Shown here: in pieces, positions 63,222 through 64,000 of the stretch | Layout: each line of letters starts with the position of its first letter | Position numbering within the stretch: position 1 is the first letter of the stretch | Position numbers and translations under genes: made by a program | The notes under the pieces: model-generated | Database searches by the model: none | Told to the model about the DNA's origin: nothing | The model's input: only the letters and a program-made list of their open reading frames with translations | NCBI RefSeq assembly: GCF_013450295.1 | Contig: NZ_SKBR01000004.1 | Span: 465,001 to 529,000 of the forward strand | Direction: 5' to 3' | Source of the DNA: Streptomyces sp. AJS327 | GTDB taxonomy: Bacteria; Actinomycetota; Actinomycetes; Streptomycetales; Streptomycetaceae | Length of the DNA: 64,000 nt

Positions 63222-64000
63222 GTGGTCCACTCAGCGGTGCGCGTTCCCGGAGCGAAGGTGGCCCTGTCGACGGCCTCCGTCTACCCGGAGTCCACGGCGG
63301 CGGCCTTCGAGATCGCCGCGCGCCTGGGGTACGACGGCGTCGAGGTCATGGTCTGGACGGATCCGGTCAGCCAGGACGTGGAGGCGCTGCGGCGCCTGTC
63401 CGACTTCCACGGCCTCCCGATCCTCGCCGTACACGCGCCGTGCCTGCTGATCACCCAGCGCGTCTGGTCGACCGACCCCTGGGTGAAGCTCCAGCGGGCC
63501 CGCGCCGCGGCCGAGCGGTTGGGTGCCTCGACGGTCGTCGTCCATCCGCCGTTCCGCTGGCAGCGCGCCTACGCCCGGGAGTTCGTGCGGGGCGTGTGGC
63601 GCATGGCGGGCGAGACCGACGTGCGGTTCGCGGTGGAGAACATGTATCCGTGGCGCTACCGCGATCGGGAGATGCTCGCGTACGCGCCTGACTGGGACCC
63701 CACGAACGACGACTACCGTCACTTCACGATCGACCTCTCGCACACCGCCACCTCCCGCAGCGACACCCTCGCGATGGTGGAGCGGATGGGCGACCGCCTC
63801 GGACACGTGCACCTCGCCGACGGACACGGTTCCAACAAGGACGAGCACCTCGTGCCCGGCCGCGGCAGCCAGCCCTGCGCCGAGCTGCTGGGCCTGCTCG
63901 CGGCCCGGGGCTTCGACGGTCACGTGGTCGTGGAGGTCAACACCCGCCGGGCGATGTCCTCGGCCGAGCGGGAGGCGGACCTCGCGGAGGCCCTGGCCTT
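63222..64000 (+). CDS. Sugar phosphate isomerase/epimerase, 3' end cut
   Basis: 259 codons in the window, still open at its end. TIM-barrel fold of the xylose-isomerase-like AP endonuclease 2 family: VALSTASVYPES near the start, GYDGVEVMVWTDP, TVVVHPPFRWQ, VENMYPW and GHVHLADGHGS, with His, Glu and Asp metal ligands. Start chosen by homology (VVHSAVR). A GTG at 63201 is also in frame. Substrate unknown. Confidence 0.9.
   Translation, partial: MVHSAVRVPGAKVALSTASVYPESTAAAFEIAARLGYDGVEVMVWTDPVSQDVEALRRLSDFHGLPILAVHAPCLLITQRVWSTDPWVKLQRARAAAERLGASTVVVHPPFRWQRAYAREFVRGVWRMAGETDVRFAVENMYPWRYRDREMLAYAPDWDPTNDDYRHFTIDLSHTATSRSDTLAMVERMGDRLGHVHLADGHGSNKDEHLVPGRGSQPCAELLGLLAARGFDGHVVVEVNTRRAMSSAEREADLAEALA

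Overview
The window is a stretch of very G+C-rich actinobacterial chromosome, almost certainly Streptomyces. The signs are the rRNA sequence, GTG starts, strong third-position GC, a sigE-cseABC operon, RsiG with its doubled c-di-GMP motif, a Nur-type Fur protein and a CsoR. I see no insertion sequence, prophage, CRISPR array or tRNA gene; this is core chromosome with some accessory genes.

Layout. 1-2.9 kb: 3' part of a 23S rRNA gene, 5S rRNA and a strong terminator. 3.1-10.3 kb: a minus-strand operon of five proteins resembling parts of a type IV secretion/conjugation machine (VirB8-like, VirB6/TrbL-like, SCO6880/PrgI-like, VirB4-like ATPase, and a VirD4-like protein without a P-loop). 10.4-16.9 kb: a Ser/Thr kinase, a 52-residue membrane protein, an LtrA-family protein, an O-methyltransferase and an alpha/beta hydrolase. 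17-18.6 kb: a two-helix VirB2-like protein divergent from a lytic transglycosylase-NlpC/P60 fusion, which look like the missing pilin-like and wall-cutting parts of the same machine. 18.8-28.6 kb: PAP2 phosphatase, a lipoprotein, CsoR with its operator, DUF47-PiT phosphate transport, and pstSCAB with a PHO box. 28.9-36.5 kb: a RipA-like endopeptidase, a receiver-PP2C phosphatase, a heparin-binding-haemagglutinin-like protein, an XRE regulator, and a TetR/serine hydrolase pair. 36.8-40.4 kb: a heterodimeric ABC transporter. 40.5-48.1 kb: ankyrin, Eis-like acetyltransferase, asparaginase, RsiG, Dtd, YgfZ and Nur. 49-53.8 kb: an M23 peptidase and the sigE-cseABC envelope-stress operon. 54-64 kb: MutY, DisA, RadA, a sigma-like/zinc anti-sigma/BACON fusion, a Cys-rich protein, a Ppx/GppA phosphatase and a sugar-phosphate isomerase cut by the window end.

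Themes. Cell envelope and signalling dominate: three peptidoglycan hydrolases, the SigE system, a PAP2 phosphatase, a Ser/Thr kinase, c-di-GMP sensing (RsiG) and c-di-AMP synthesis (DisA). Phosphate uptake has low-affinity (PiT) and high-affinity (Pst) systems converging on one terminator. At least five genes have a TANNNT element only 6-7 bases before the start codon, suggesting leaderless mRNAs.

The best candidates for something under-described are the chromosomal type IV-secretion-like set with no relaxase and a P-loop-less coupling protein, and the single-chain sigma-like/anti-sigma-like/BACON membrane protein with a promoter of the GGAAC-N17-CGTC type. A roughly 200-bp pyrimidine tract before the M23 gene has no explanation from the genes around it.
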